NCBI RefSeq assembly: GCF_037893015.1
Contig: NC_133664.1
Location: 130,175,742 to 130,239,741 of the forward strand
DNA length: 64,000 bases
Direction: 5' to 3'
Source of the DNA: Macrotis lagotis
Lineage: Eukaryota; Chordata; Mammalia; Peramelemorphia; Peramelidae
The position numbers were made by a program, and so were the translations under genes. The notes beneath the pieces were generated by a model. It had not been told where the DNA came from and made no database searches. It saw only the letters and a list, made by a program, of their open reading frames with translations. This document shows positions 1 to 10,539 of the stretch, in pieces (positions within the stretch are counted from its first letter, which is position 1; every line of letters begins with the position of its first letter).

Positions 1-139
1 CAATACTGAATAAGTTGCTTTGATAACAGGATAATATCCCCAAACATAGAGGCACTCTTTACTGCCTGTATAAACTAGAACAGGTTATCAGTTTTGGAAG
101 AGGTGGGGATAGAGGTGAAGATTAGTTCAGGTGAATGGC

Positions 140-345
140 AGGTATCCTATAGGTTCAATTCAATTCAACTCACACATTAGGTCTCCCTTATGTGAGAGTT
201 ATAGTACTAGGGACTGAGGTTCCAATGATTGATACAATATAACACTGCTGTTAAGGAGCTTACAGGTTGAAGAAAGAAGAAATATGAATACCAATCTCTA
301 TGAAACAAGGGAAAGTAGAAAAGAAAATATGAATAACTATCATGA
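140..345 (-). mobile_element. L2 LINE 3' end, decayed
   Basis: Read on the + strand it follows the antisense L2 3' end: an interrupted 'cattag...tgtgagagttatagtactaggga' stretch where L2 has the antisense of its 'tgcctggcacatagtagg' motif, then 'aaggagcttacaggt'. Heavily diverged. It precedes a (GA)n run. Confidence 0.6.
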
Positions 346-348
346 ATC

Positions 349-350
<2 letters not shown>

Positions 351-393
<43 letters not shown>
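351..393. repeat. (GA)n microsatellite
   Basis: About 20 uninterrupted GA dinucleotides followed by a degenerate purine-rich stretch to about position 450. Confidence 0.97.
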
Positions 394-400
<7 letters not shown>

Positions 401-518
401 TGAAGAGAGGGAGAGTGAGAAGGAGAGAGGAGGGGGAGAGAGAAAAAGAGATCAATTTTAACTTAACATATTCCAATTCAATCAATCAATAAGATATAAT
501 TATTTGATCAATTAATAA

Positions 519-1245
519 TTGATTATATATCTATCTATATCTATATCTATATATCTATATTTATACCTATACCTATACCTATACCTATACCTATACCTAT
601 ACCTATACCTATACCTATCTATATCTATACCTATACCTATACCTACACCTACACCTACACCTACACCTATACTTATACTTATACCTATATCTATACCTAT
701 ACCTATACCTATACCTACACCTACACCTATACCTATACCTATACCTATACCTATACCTATACCTATACCTATACCTATACCTATACCTATACCTATACCT
801 ATACCTATACCTATACCTATACCTATACCTATACCTACACCTACACCTACACCTACACCTACACCTATACCTATACCTATACCTATACCTATACCTACAC
901 CTACACCTATACCTATACCTATACCTATACCTATACCTATACCTATACCTATACCTATACCTATACCTATACCTATACCTATACCTATACCTATACCTAC
1001 ACCTACACCTACACCTACACCTACACCTACACCTACACCTATACCTACTATATCTATATCTATGTCTATATCTATATCTATATCTATCTCTATCTCTATC
1101 TCTATCTCTATCTCTATCTCTATCTCTATCTCTATCTCTATCTATATCATCTACATCTACATCTGTATCTGTATCTGTATCATTATCTATATCTATGTCT
1201 ATATCTATATATCTAATCTATATCTAATATATATGCATATATATA
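519..1245. repeat. (ACCTAT/ACCTAC)n hexamer array with flanking TATC repeats
   Basis: Roughly 720 bp of tandem 6-mers. The core (about 560-1040) alternates blocks of ACCTAT and ACCTAC: two ACCTAC units at 713-724, five at 833-862, two at 893-904 and seven at 995-1036. The 2-unit and 5/7-unit blocks recur about 174-180 bp apart, so a higher-order duplication overlies the hexamer. The edges decay to TATATC and TATCTC. The 243-codon open frame across it reads only Ile-Pro/Thr-Pro dipeptides and is not a gene. Confidence 0.95.
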
Positions 1246-1254
1246 TCTGATTAC

Positions 1255-1390
1255 ATATGAAAGCACTTACTGTGTTCCAGCCCTAAGGGAAGCACTGGGA
1301 ACACCAATACTAAAGTGAAACCACTCTTGAGGAGCTAACATTCTAAAAGGGGAGACAAAAATGTCCATATAGAAATATAAGAAGTACAGT
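1255..1390 (-). mobile_element. L2 LINE 3' end
   Basis: The sequence 'aaagcacttactgtgttcc' then 'gggaagcactgggaacacc' and 'cttgaggagctaacattct' follows the antisense L2 3' end in order. It begins directly at the right edge of the hexamer array, on the side where the L2 3' terminus would lie. Confidence 0.75.
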
Positions 1391-1984
1391 CTCCAAGTAC
1401 AGTCTCATTCTCTAAGAGCCAGGGCAGTTTTGTTTCCACTTCCAGATTCTAGAAGTTTCTCTTTTTTGGAAGTATCTTGATGAGTGTAAGGTACCCCTTC
1501 TCTAATACGAGTTCTCTTTCCCCACTGTTGTACCAGTGATTGGCACTCCCAAAGATTATTCCCTGCTCTTCTGATCATTGAGGCTAGGTTGGCTGCAGAA
1601 TCTGCATGGCTTTCACTCTCAGAATCCCAGAGGTTCTTTCTCCTGACCTTTTGAAACACAAAAGATTGGCTGCTCCAGATTGATCTTCACCAAGAACAAA
1701 CAACAAACTAGACAAAAGACGTGATACCATTTTGAGGGTGCTAGATAGCATTGTGGGGGGGAGTCCTTGGGGAGAGAGAAGGCAGCATGGTCTCCCCTTA
1801 AAGTTTTGTCTTTCACAGAGACAACAAAGGAGTCAAACTAAGGGCAAAAATTCACCAAAAAATGTCCTTGAGTCAACTAAAGCTTTTTCTGGTTCCACAA
1901 CAATCCAATCAAAGAAACTACTGTCCATGATGTGGTTAGCTGACCAGAACAAGTTGAAGAATGTTTATATAAGTTCCGCCTTTT
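1391..1984. other. No gene or recognised repeat
   Basis: AT-rich, apparently single-copy DNA with short non-significant frames only. A G-run at about 1755 is the only simple-sequence feature. Confidence 0.5.
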
Positions 1985-2034
1985 CTCCAAGGCATTTGTA
2001 CATAGGAAGCGTTTAATAAATTGCTTTGTTCAGT
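1985..2034 (+). mobile_element. L2 3' terminal scrap
   Basis: The string 'gtacataggaagcgtttaat' followed by 'aaattgctttgttcagtc' resembles the sense-strand L2 3' terminus (cacatagtaggcgcttaataaatgctt). It abuts an L2 in the opposite orientation. Confidence 0.5.
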
Positions 2035-2660
2035 CATTAAGAATAGGAAGTGCACTAGTAGTAAAGGGGATGAGAAAGGATTTCTAGTAGAAGCTAGTGA
2101 CTGAACTGAGCCTTGAAAAACTGAGATCCAAAGAATTAAAGGTGAGGAGGGGAATAAATACAAGGTGTGGCAGAAAAATCAGTTCAAAGGGATCAAGATG
2201 GGAGAAAGACTCTAGTGTGTTTTGTATCTTAAATATATTACTTTAGGTGGATCCCAGAGAGTGTGGGAGGTGGGGTTGAGGGACCATGTATAAGAAGCCT
2301 GAAAAGGTAGATGATAACCAGGTTGTGAAGAGTTTTAAATGCCAAACTTATAAAGGAATGATTGTTGTAGTTATTTTATCCCAGAAATAAAAGGGACCAA
2401 TGGAATTTCTTGAGTAGAGTTTCACTCATTTGGAATGAAAAGGTGATTGAATAAGGGAGACTAGCTAAAAAGCTAGAGCAAAAGTCCAGGTGAATTGTGA
2501 TGATGGCTAGAATCAATGGTGAGCACTGGACAGATGAAAGAGACGTTATGGAAATAGAAATAACAAAATTGCGTGTGTAGTAAGTGAGACTAAGGAGTGG
2601 AGGCAAACCTGGGTGGCTGACTGCAAATTAGAAAATATCTTCAATGGTAATAGGGAATTT
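2035..2660 (-). mobile_element. L2 LINE, 3' half of a split copy
   Basis: Reads continuously as antisense L2: tail region near 2045-2110, 'aaggtagatgataaccaggt' and 'gtgaagagttttaaatgcca' near 2310-2345, 'ccaatggaatttcttgagta' at about 2400, then 'caatggtaatagggaattt'. It stops at 2660 where L1 sequence starts. The L2 text resumes in register at about 4789, so the two pieces are one element split by an L1. Confidence 0.75.
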
Positions 2661-2959
2661 TTGTATCTATCAGGATTCACCCAGGGACAATAAGAATCTA
2701 GCTACAAAACAATCTTCACTGAAATAGACCTAAATAATTGGGGAAACATTCATTGCACTTGAGTTGGTCAAGTCAATATAATAAAAATGACAATTGTAAC
2801 TAAATTAATTTACTTTATTCAGTTCAGTACAAATAAAACACTGAAAGAATATTTTATTGGCTTAGGGGAAATAATAATGAAATTCATATGGGGGTTATAA
2901 AGAATGTCAAAGGAAATAATGAAAAAAAGTGGAAAGGAAGAAAGCTTGATTGATGAAGC

Positions 2960-3317
2960 AGATTAATAATAAGTCAATAAACTTTTATTAAGCATCTCCT
3001 ATATGTATAATTATGTATATAATATATGTATATATGTGTATATATGTATATATATGTAATTATGTATAAATATGTATAATTAGTTGAGTACTGGGGATAC
3101 AAAAAGCAAAGCAAAACTAATTGATATACTCAAGAAATACTCAGTCTGATGACAGTAGGGGAAAACACAATGCCAACAACTATATACAAATCAGTCACAT
3201 ACATATTGAATTGGGAATGGTATCAGAAGAAAAGCACAAAGATTAGGGGAAAGAGGTTTCTTGCAGACGATAGCACTTTAGTTGAGACTTAAAGGAAGTC
3301 TTTGAAGTTAGGAGATG
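2960..3317 (-). mobile_element. L2 3' fragment inside the L1
   Basis: Begins 'caataaacttttattaagca' and 'tctcctatatg', is interrupted by a TATG-type simple repeat, and continues 'tgagtactggggatacaaaa' through to 'gagacttaaaggaagtcttt', all antisense L2 3' end. L1 text breaks off before it and resumes with 'gattaggtatacaacatat' at about 3318. About 120 bp of expected L1 sequence seems to be missing at the junction. Confidence 0.65.
2998..3082. repeat. (TATG/TATA)n simple repeat within L2
   Basis: Degenerate tatgta/tatatg units lie exactly where the antisense L2 consensus has CCTACTATGTGCCAGG. The repeat splits 'ctcctatatg' from 'gagtactggggata'. Confidence 0.85.
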
Positions 3318-3800
3318 GAGATTAGGTATACAACATATAGCTTCAGGTTAGGACAGTGTTTGATTAGCCTGATGACTCCAGTCACTAGGAGAGGAAATCA
3401 CTATTTAATAAAAGCTTCATTTCTTGAACATCAAACTAGCAGAAATTACATTCCTTATACCCAGATAAACTCCAAATGTATTCATGAACTCTATAAAGTC
3501 ATCATAAGCAAATTAAAAGATCAAGGAAGAAAGGACCTTTTGTATTCATGGATAGGGGACAGTAGATAACCAAACAAGTGATAGAAAGGATCATACAAAA
3601 TAAAATGATATATTATGATTATTTATAATTTAAAAGTCTTTGCTCAAAAAAGCTAAATATCACAAGTTAAAAAGAAATGGATAACTGAAAAAAAGGATTT
3701 TCAACAAATTTCTCTGATAAAAGTCTCATATCTATGATAAATAAATTTATAAGTCTAAGAGTCACTCCTTAATTTGTCTCCAAAGGATATGGACAGTTTT

Positions 3801-3967
3801 ATTTTCTTTTTAAAAATATTTTATTTATTTAAGGCAATGGGATTAAGTGACTTGCCCAAGGTCACACAGCTAGGCAATTATTAAGAGTCTGAGGCTGGAT
3901 TTGAATTCAGGTCCTCTTGACACTAGGACTGGTGCTCTATCCACTGTGCCACCTAGCTGCCCCTTAA
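3801..3967 (-). mobile_element. SINE A with target-site duplication
   Basis: Complete short marsupial SINE in reverse: T-rich tail, 'aaggcaatgggattaagtga', 'cccaaggtcacacagctagg', and the head 'gtgccacctagctgcccc'. It is bounded by the perfect direct repeat GGACAGTTTT at 3791-3800 and 3968-3977, inside L1 ORF2 sequence. Confidence 0.93.
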
Positions 3968-4788
3968 GGACAGTTTTCAAGGGAAGAAATAAGTAATAAT
4001 AATAATCAAATAAAAATGCTTAAATCACTAATAATGAGAGAAATGCAAATTAAGTAACTTTGAGGCTACAACTCTATGAGAATGACAAAGATGACAAAAG
4101 ATGATAAAAAGAAAAATGTTGATGGGACTGTGGAAAAACAAGTTTGTTAGTTCACTCTCAGTGGAGATATTTTCTAGCTATTCTGAAAAACAGTTTGCAT
4201 CTATTTCCATAAAGTTACCAAATTCTCCATACCATCTCACCCAGGCTATACTACAAGTAGGTCTATTTCTCAAAAGAAATCAAAGAAAGAGGAAAAGGAT
4301 GTAAATATATAAAATTATTTATAACAACTCTTTACATGGTGGCTAAAACTAGAAAATATCGGATGGGACAAATTGTGGTAAATGAGTGTAAAATAATATT
4401 GTATTATAAGAAATAATAAAACAGGCAATTTCAGAGAAAACTGGGATGACTTCTAGGAACTGTTGCATGATGAAGTGAACAGAACTAGGGGAAGAATTTA
4501 TATAATTAAAATTTTATATAGAAAAAATTTGAAAGACTTTGAAACTTCGATCAATGCAAAAATAAACTATAAGTCCAAAATAATGAATATTTACTATAAC
4601 ACTCACCTTTTGATTGAGAAGTATTGGAAAGGACATGCATTTTTGGACATGTTTTGCTGGACTGGTTTATTATGAATTTAGAAATGTGTTGTTGGGAGGG
4701 AGTTGTTTGTAAATTTGCTCAATAGCAGAAGAAGGGATAAAATAATTAAATTAATTTTAATGCTGGTTAATTAAAAAATAGAAAATTT

Positions 4789-5280
4789 AAAACTGATTGC
4801 ATAGTTCAGAAAAGGTTTGAGAGAGAGATAATGAGCTTGAATCATGTTGAGTTTGGGATACTTTATGGGACGTCCAGTTTAAAATATTCAGTATGCAGTT
4901 CATGATGTGGGATTGGAACTCAGGAAAATGTCTAGGACTAGTTGATAATTGATCCCATGAACTCTGATGAGGGAAATGTCTGTTGAGACATGTTTGAGAC
5001 ATTTACTCACCAAACTGAGTTTTTCTGATTCCAGGATGAGTAAAAAAGTAGAAAGAGAAAAGAGGACCCAGGAAAGAGCCTTAGTGGGTTTAATATAGAT
5101 CAAGATCTAGCAAAAGAGATTTATAAATAGTTGTCAGATAGGTAGTAGAGAGCCAAAGGAGAGCAATATCATGAGAAGATCAGAGGGGATGGGATTTATA
5201 CATGTGAAAGCATTGACTGTGGCAAAGAGAAGAATTGTTTCTTTTACAGGGAATAAGTTAAGGGAGGCAATACTGGGGAA
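4789..5280 (-). mobile_element. L2 LINE, reverse-transcriptase part of the split copy
   Basis: Resumes the L2 interrupted at 2660: 'ataatgagcttgaatcatgt', 'tgagtttgggatactttatg', then the antisense of the reverse-transcriptase segment. On the minus strand the frame at 4900-5103 reads ...ALSWVLFSLST..., a decayed form of the L2 motif GSVLGPLLFSLYT. The right boundary is vague after about 5200. Confidence 0.7.
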
Positions 5281-5284
5281 TCAG

Positions 5285-5590
5285 ACTGCTTCAATTCCAG
5301 ACTGATTACTCTGCCCCACATAAAGAGACCATCTCACTGAATGGGCCCATGCCTGGGATCACTATATCTTAAGGAGCCACAGTCATGCTACTCTTTTTAC
5401 TTCCTGCTTACTCTCCCATCTGTTCCACCTTCACAGTTGCCTTTCCTCCAAACTTTTTATATTTTGCCTTCCCCTATTTTAATGTAAGTTCCTCGAGTGG
5501 AGGGACTATCTTGTTTTCATGTCTTTTACTACCCAACATTTAGAATGCCTGATACATAGCAAGCAATTAAAAAATGTTTTCTCTGTTGTT
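5285..5590 (+). mobile_element. L2 LINE 3' end
   Basis: Sense-strand L2 3' end: 'aatgtaagttcctcgagtgg', 'agggactatcttgttttc', and the terminal 'tgcctgatacatagcaagca'. Diverged but colinear with L2. Confidence 0.75.
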
Positions 5591-5596
5591 CTTTTA

Positions 5597-5831
5597 GGGG
5601 CTAGCTAGGCTGGTGTAGTGGATAGAGTCCTCATCCTGGAGTCAGGAAGACTCACTTTGGTGAGACATTTACCATTTGTGTGACCCTGGGCAAGTCACTT
5701 AATCCTGTTAGTCTCATTTTCCTTATCTGTAAGATGAATTATAGAAGGGAATAGTATACCACTCCAGTACCTTTGCCAAGAAAACCCCAAATGGGTCACA
5801 AAGAGTCGGACATGACTCAGCATCAACAACG
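5597..5831 (+). mobile_element. SINE B with RTE-type tail
   Basis: The head 'ggtgtagtggatagagtcct' and 'tgggcaagtcacttaatcct' are tRNA-derived. The tail 'ccactccagtacctttgcca' and 'cacaaagagtcggacatgac' resembles the 3' end of RTE/BovB LINEs, ending in CAACAACG. Confidence 0.93.
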
Positions 5832-6914
5832 AAAGGAATTAGAGAGCTCATAGAAGATATAAAGGACAGAGATTTGGAAAGGTAGAATTGAGATAGAAGA
5901 GAATGAGAGGGTAGTCAGTAAGGGTGGAGAACTAGATCTGCTTTTTAGTAGTCTGAGATAAGTATCACAGGAAACAGAGAATGAGAGGGAATGAGAAGAA
6001 GTTGAATGTTCTGGGCCTCGTCTTGCATTTTTCCTTTGACTCAAAGCCTCCATGTCTCCTCTCATGACCTATTAGGGTGTAAGCAGAGGTGCCTGCAACC
6101 TCAGGGAAGGAGTGGAGCTGGAAGCTTAATCAACAGGTAACTCTGTCTTCTAGGAACAAGACCCTGGGTCTTCTGATTTGGGGAGATCAGAAAAGTCTGC
6201 ATGGAGGAAGTAAAGTCTTGGAAGCCCAGGAACCTTTAAGAAAGTAAAGAATGCAAAAAAGATGAAGGCTGATCAGGGATTGAGAATCCATTCCAGAGTT
6301 TGGAGATAGAATGAACAAAGGAAATATGACAGAGAGAGTAGGAGAGGAACTGAGGAGGTAGAGTAGATAAACTATCTGGTTGATTGATTCAAATTTTCAT
6401 TTTTCTCCTTGTGGTTTCGTTGATCTACTGAATTTCCTTTCACCTTGGTCATTGAAAAGGAACAGATTGAGAATGAAACAGAGGTTGGTAGTGGGTGGCA
6501 AAGTCGAAGGTGAAATAAAAATAAATGTTTTTCTTCTATTGGCTTATAATTTTTTTTTTAATTTCTAGAGAACCTCTACTGTAAAGAAGATGATAATGGG
6601 AGTTGAAGGTCTTTTATTCATGCTATTCCAATCTATTTTGAAAATTATAAAGGTGAAAATGATTCATACAGGAATAACTGCCAAACATTTGCTTATTGAA
6701 ATTAAGTATAAATAATTACTAGGTAGATGAATTTGCATCTACATAATCTCCTGGTTTCACAAACATAATTTTCTGTAAAATTCAGGGGACACATTTGCTC
6801 TTTTGACAGATATTGTCTGCTACAGGACAGGGTATTTTCCCCTGTCTACAGAAATATAATGATAGTTCTGCTATTTGCTGTAATGAATAGGTTGATTAAC
6901 TTATAGTCAGAAGT
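5832..6914. other. No gene; mostly unassigned, low-repeat DNA
   Basis: 5832-6360 is purine-rich and may hold a decayed LINE I could not place. 6570-6914 shows no repeat signature and no coding frame, and is listed separately as a candidate conserved noncoding block. Confidence 0.45.
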
Positions 6915-7165
6915 GCTGAGGTTTACCTTCCATCTTTACTGAGGACAGGAAGACCTATGTTTACTTCCTACCTCTGATATTCACTAATACATATAGTAGT
7001 CTGACTTTAGCCAAGTCACTTGGCCTCAGTTTTCTTATCTGGAAAATGGGGAAAATAATAAACAGTAGTATGTACCTTATAGGACTGTCATGAAGTTCAA
7101 ATGAAACAGTGTACAGTCTTTTGTAAAATCTTTAAGTACTATGTATGTACCAGTTGTTAACATTA
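6915..7165 (+). mobile_element. MIR/CORE-SINE
   Basis: The text 'ctgactttagccaagtcact', 'tggcctcagttttcttatct', 'ggaaaatggggaaaataata' and the later 'atgaagttcaaatgaaacag' follows the MIR core and 3' half in order. Confidence 0.8.
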
Positions 7166-7239
7166 CTGAAAATTGAACTGATTCTTCTTTTGTTCTGGCC
7201 TTGTAGATTTGGGCTTCTTTTATGAGTTTGTTTGTTAAA

Positions 7240-7274
7240 TACACACACACACACACACACACACATACATACAC
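7240..7274. repeat. (CA)n microsatellite
   Basis: About 12 ACs followed by ATAC variants. Confidence 0.95.
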
Positions 7275-7279
7275 CCTGA

Positions 7280-8520
7280 TGTACACACTCACACACCACT
7301 GAAAAAAAAAAGCCCACCCATTCAAATAGAGCCCAGTTTGGAGCTGGCATTTATTTGCTGAAGTAAAGTCAGTTAAATGTTTTGATGTCATTAATTACTC
7401 CCTTCAAGATAACTTCAGAAGATTGTACAAGTTAAGAAAATCAGGACAATCTGTCTCCTCTCAGGATGTCATTCAACAACATTTAGCTTTTATTATTTAG
7501 CTGAGAGTCTGGGTATATTTTAATGGGGATGGGGGTGGGGATGAGGAAACCTTTTCTCTGTGATCCTTCAGAACCATCTGGAAATGCACATGAGATTAGT
7601 TGGCTACCATTGTCTCTCCAAATCATCAGGCTGTTGTTCCAGGTGTGTGAAGTGCCTGTGTGGCTTAGGTTTAATGCTTGATTTTCATTCTGCCCAACAG
7701 CTTTGTCCTTTATTCTCTAAGGGATGTGTTTTCAATACCACAGGAGATTTCATTATGCTCCACCAAATATATCTTTACAAACATCAGTTCAACTGGTGCT
7801 AGTCCTCAGGTGGGGTTATGGGAATGGATGGGAAAAGGGCAATGTGTAGGCCCTGGGACTTTTCAAAAGTAGCATTATTTCAACAGAAGGATAGATTTCT
7901 TTAATCACCCCCCCCCCCCAAAAAAAAAGAAAAATAAATTCTTTCTTCCACCATTAATCATGAAGCTACAGAGTTCTCAAGGACAAAGCCAAAGCACACC
8001 ATGAGTGAGGTACAGGAAAGCAGAACAGGAAAATAAGAAAGGCTAAATTGAATGAATGAGCATGAAAAAAGCAGATGGCCATAAAGGACAGTCCTTTGCA
8101 GGAGAGCAGAGGACCAACAGCAGCTTATCTACCTTGGAGTTAACATTTATCCCCATCAGACTGGTGAAAAAAAAAGATGAACAAAGGTCACACCATTACT
8201 TGCTCATTTGATCTTGTTTAATTCAGAAAACATGCATTACATTGAAATTAGTATTCTTTCATTTACATGTTCATTAGAGTTTAGGAAAACTCTGTCTCTT
8301 GCTAGACACTGATTCTTCTCATTGGAGGGTCCTTCTCCATTAAAAATACCATCAATAGCTCCAGGGAAAAGCTCCAGGGTTTTTAGGGGGTGCTGTCAAT
8401 CATCAAGAAATCCTGTAGTTCACAGGATGGAAGTTATGTCCTATTTATTTACCTGCCAGGAAGTAACAGGAAATGGAACTGGGTTCACTAAGGACAAGGG
8501 TACAAGTATTCAACCTAGGG
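7280..8520. other. No gene or recognised repeat
   Basis: Single-copy-looking DNA with only short frames. Homopolymer C then A runs at about 7908-7930. No splice-bounded coding frame was seen. Confidence 0.45.
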
Positions 8521-8524
8521 TTTA

Positions 8525-8665
8525 ACTCTGAAAGTCACCTCAAAGACTGGTTAATCCAAGGCTCTGAGAGATTGTGTCTTGTCCAAGATTATATATGCAG
8601 TTGTGATCCTGGCAGAGGTGAGATTTGAACACAGGTCCTCTGGCTCCAGAGCCAGAATCCATTTA
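8525..8665 (-). mobile_element. MIR fragment
   Basis: The antisense MIR core 'gagatttgaacacaggtcct' and 'ctggctccagagccagaatc' preceded by 'tgtcttgtccaagattatat'. Confidence 0.75.
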
Positions 8666-8744
8666 TTTAAAAGTAATTGCAACTTAAACACAAAAGAGTA
8701 TTTCCATATTCATGAACATACAAATACATCTATTTATCTATTCA

Positions 8745-8862
8745 TGAATCTGTTTTATTTTTCCCTTTGGAGGCAATTGGAGTCAAGTGAATTACTCAGG
8801 ATCACATAGCTAGTAAGTAAAGGAGTCTGTTTTTGGCCCTCTATCCACTGGTCATCTAGTTG
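8745..8862 (-). mobile_element. SINE A, diverged
   Basis: The string 'ggcaattggagtcaagtgaa', 'cacatagctagtaagtaaag' and 'ctctatccactggtcatcta' matches SINE A in reverse with many changes and deletions. Confidence 0.7.
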
Positions 8863-8869
8863 GTTTGTT

Positions 8870-9845
8870 GATTCAGGGTCCTGAAATTTAAAAACTGGTA
8901 GCACTTAATATTTCTTTAGCAGGTAGGAACAAATTAATATAGTTTCTGGTTAGAATAACTAGTTTAAATAGGAAGCTACCAATATGAATGAATGTATGAA
9001 TGAATTAATGAGTAACAGTTTCCCTACACCTACCTTCATCCCTAAACTCATGGAGCATGCTTTGAGATAATCTCTGCTCAATACTTGGAAGCATCAAAGA
9101 AACTTGAGGAAGCACATATCATATGCTTCATAGTTGGACTGTACTCCCAACCGGTTGTTTAGCTGGAAAAGTAGATGAAGTACAGTGCCATATCAGACAA
9201 AGTAAATGATTTCTATTCAGCAGCTCTTTTGGTTTTACTCTTCAGACAATGAGATATAATTTTAGGTGGAGAAGGAAGTCCTTTTCTATCCCAATATAAC
9301 AACATCCCACACCCCTACATGGATCAGAAGCTCAGCTAACTGGGCTTGTGTGTGTGTATGTGTGTGGGGGGCTCTGCTGCTTCTGTCTCTCTTGTGCATC
9401 TTCTTCCTTTAGCATCAACCTTGTGAACATGGAAAGATCTTGAAAGGTCTGAGTATGTGGGAAAGAGGCAACAGCAGTTATCGGAGCAGCTGCCATTGTA
9501 GTAGTTATGGGAGTAGCTGACTGGAGTGAACAGTTGCCATTAGAGAAATCTGGAAAAATCTTAGTGTTTGGACTCAGTGGAGGCAAATGCAAAATGGCTT
9601 ATTAGTAGCTTTGTAAAGAAAGGAATTAACAATGAGGTTTGAATTATACTACAGGGGAAAAGTTATTGTTCTGCTCATTTTATGATTCTTTATTGTTGAG
9701 TATTCCTTTTTCTGTGTGAGAAGGAGCTACTGGTTCCATACTTGATTTATGCTATATATATATTTATATGCATATGTATATAAAATTCATTTTTATTATC
9801 CTTTACTTCTTCCTCTGTGGGAGGATGCTAGACTAGAGGGGAAGG
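8870..9845. other. No recognised gene; one unexplained open frame
   Basis: Mostly unassigned DNA. On the minus strand 9332-9592 is open for 86 codons (no ATG needed; it opens at a TTG) and ends in a (CA)n-coded His/Thr stretch. Its composition is varied and includes MAAAPITAVASFPHTQTF, but I recognise no family and see no convincing splice sites. Confidence 0.35.
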
Positions 9846-9847
9846 AA

Positions 9848-10345
9848 GTAAACATTATTGAGGGTTTACTATAATCTAGGCACTATATCCTATAAAAATT
9901 AGCACCTGTGAAACTCTCAACAACTCTAGTAAGTGGATATTATTATCAACCTTATTATATAGTTGAGGAAAGTGAGGCAAACAGAACTTAAGGGTCACAC
10001 AGGGAGGAAGTGTCTGAGACCAGATTTTAACTCATGGCTTCCTGACTTCAGGGAAGCTAGGTGGTCCAGTGGATAGAGTGTTAGGTTTGGAGTCAGGAAG
10101 ACTTATCATTCTAAGTTCAAATCTGGTCTCAGATGCCTCCTAGTTGTATGACCCTGAGCAAGTCTTTTAACTCTGCTTGCCTCAGTTTTCTCATCTGTAA
10201 AGTGAGGTGGAAAAGGAAATGGCTCTTCAGTATCTTTATCAAGAAAACCCCAAATGGGGTCATGAAGAATTGGACATGAATGAACCACAACATAGCAATT
10301 TCCTGACTTCATGTCCCAGTGCTCTATTCACTGCACCTTTCAGCT
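9848..10345 (-). mobile_element. MIR split by a SINE B
   Basis: Antisense MIR from 'attattgagggtttactata' through 'gttgaggaaagtgaggcaaa' and 'gggtcacacagggaggaagt' to 'ggcttcctgacttca' at 10050. It resumes at 10300 with 'ttcctgacttcatgtcccag' and 'tgctctattcactgcacc'. Confidence 0.85.
10051..10299 (+). mobile_element. SINE B with 12-bp target-site duplication
   Basis: Full-length SINE B from 'gggaagctaggtggtccagt' to a tail carrying 'gaaaaccccaaatggggtca'. It is bounded by perfect TTCCTGACTTCA at 10039-10050 and 10300-10311, within the older MIR. Confidence 0.95.
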
Positions 10346-10539
10346 TCTGTAAAATAGATCTGTTCTTTTAGGGTTCTCGGGTAGGAGTAGAAAGAAGCAG
10401 TGAATAACTTAATTCTCCTAATATGAAGTAAACAACTCAGTGAATCCAGGACAAAGCTCAAAGACAAATAAAAAAAGGGATTGGCCTTGTGGCTTCAGTT
10501 AAGTGGGATCCAATGAGTCATGATGCTACAAGTAAATGA

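Larger units (their letters stand above)
2661..4776 (+). mobile_element. L1 LINE, ORF2 C-terminal part plus 3' UTR, interrupted
   Basis: From about 2735 the text follows marsupial L1 ORF2: 'ataataaaaatgacaattgt', 'aactaaattaatttacttta', then after an interruption 'gataaactccaaatgtattc', 'atttctctgataaaagtctc' and 'agagaaatgcaaattaagta', ending in 3' UTR-like sequence around 4600-4776. It is 5'-truncated and no long frame survives. Imperfect direct repeats AATAGGGAATTT (2649-2660) and AATAGAAAATTT (4777-4788) look like its target-site duplication in the surrounding L2. An L2 fragment (2960-3317) and a SINE (3801-3967) lie inside it. Confidence 0.8.

Noticed and set aside
519-1250. 243-codon open frame
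   Set aside because: It only translates the ACCTAT/ACCTAC array into Ile-Pro and Thr-Pro dipeptides and has no start context or domain.
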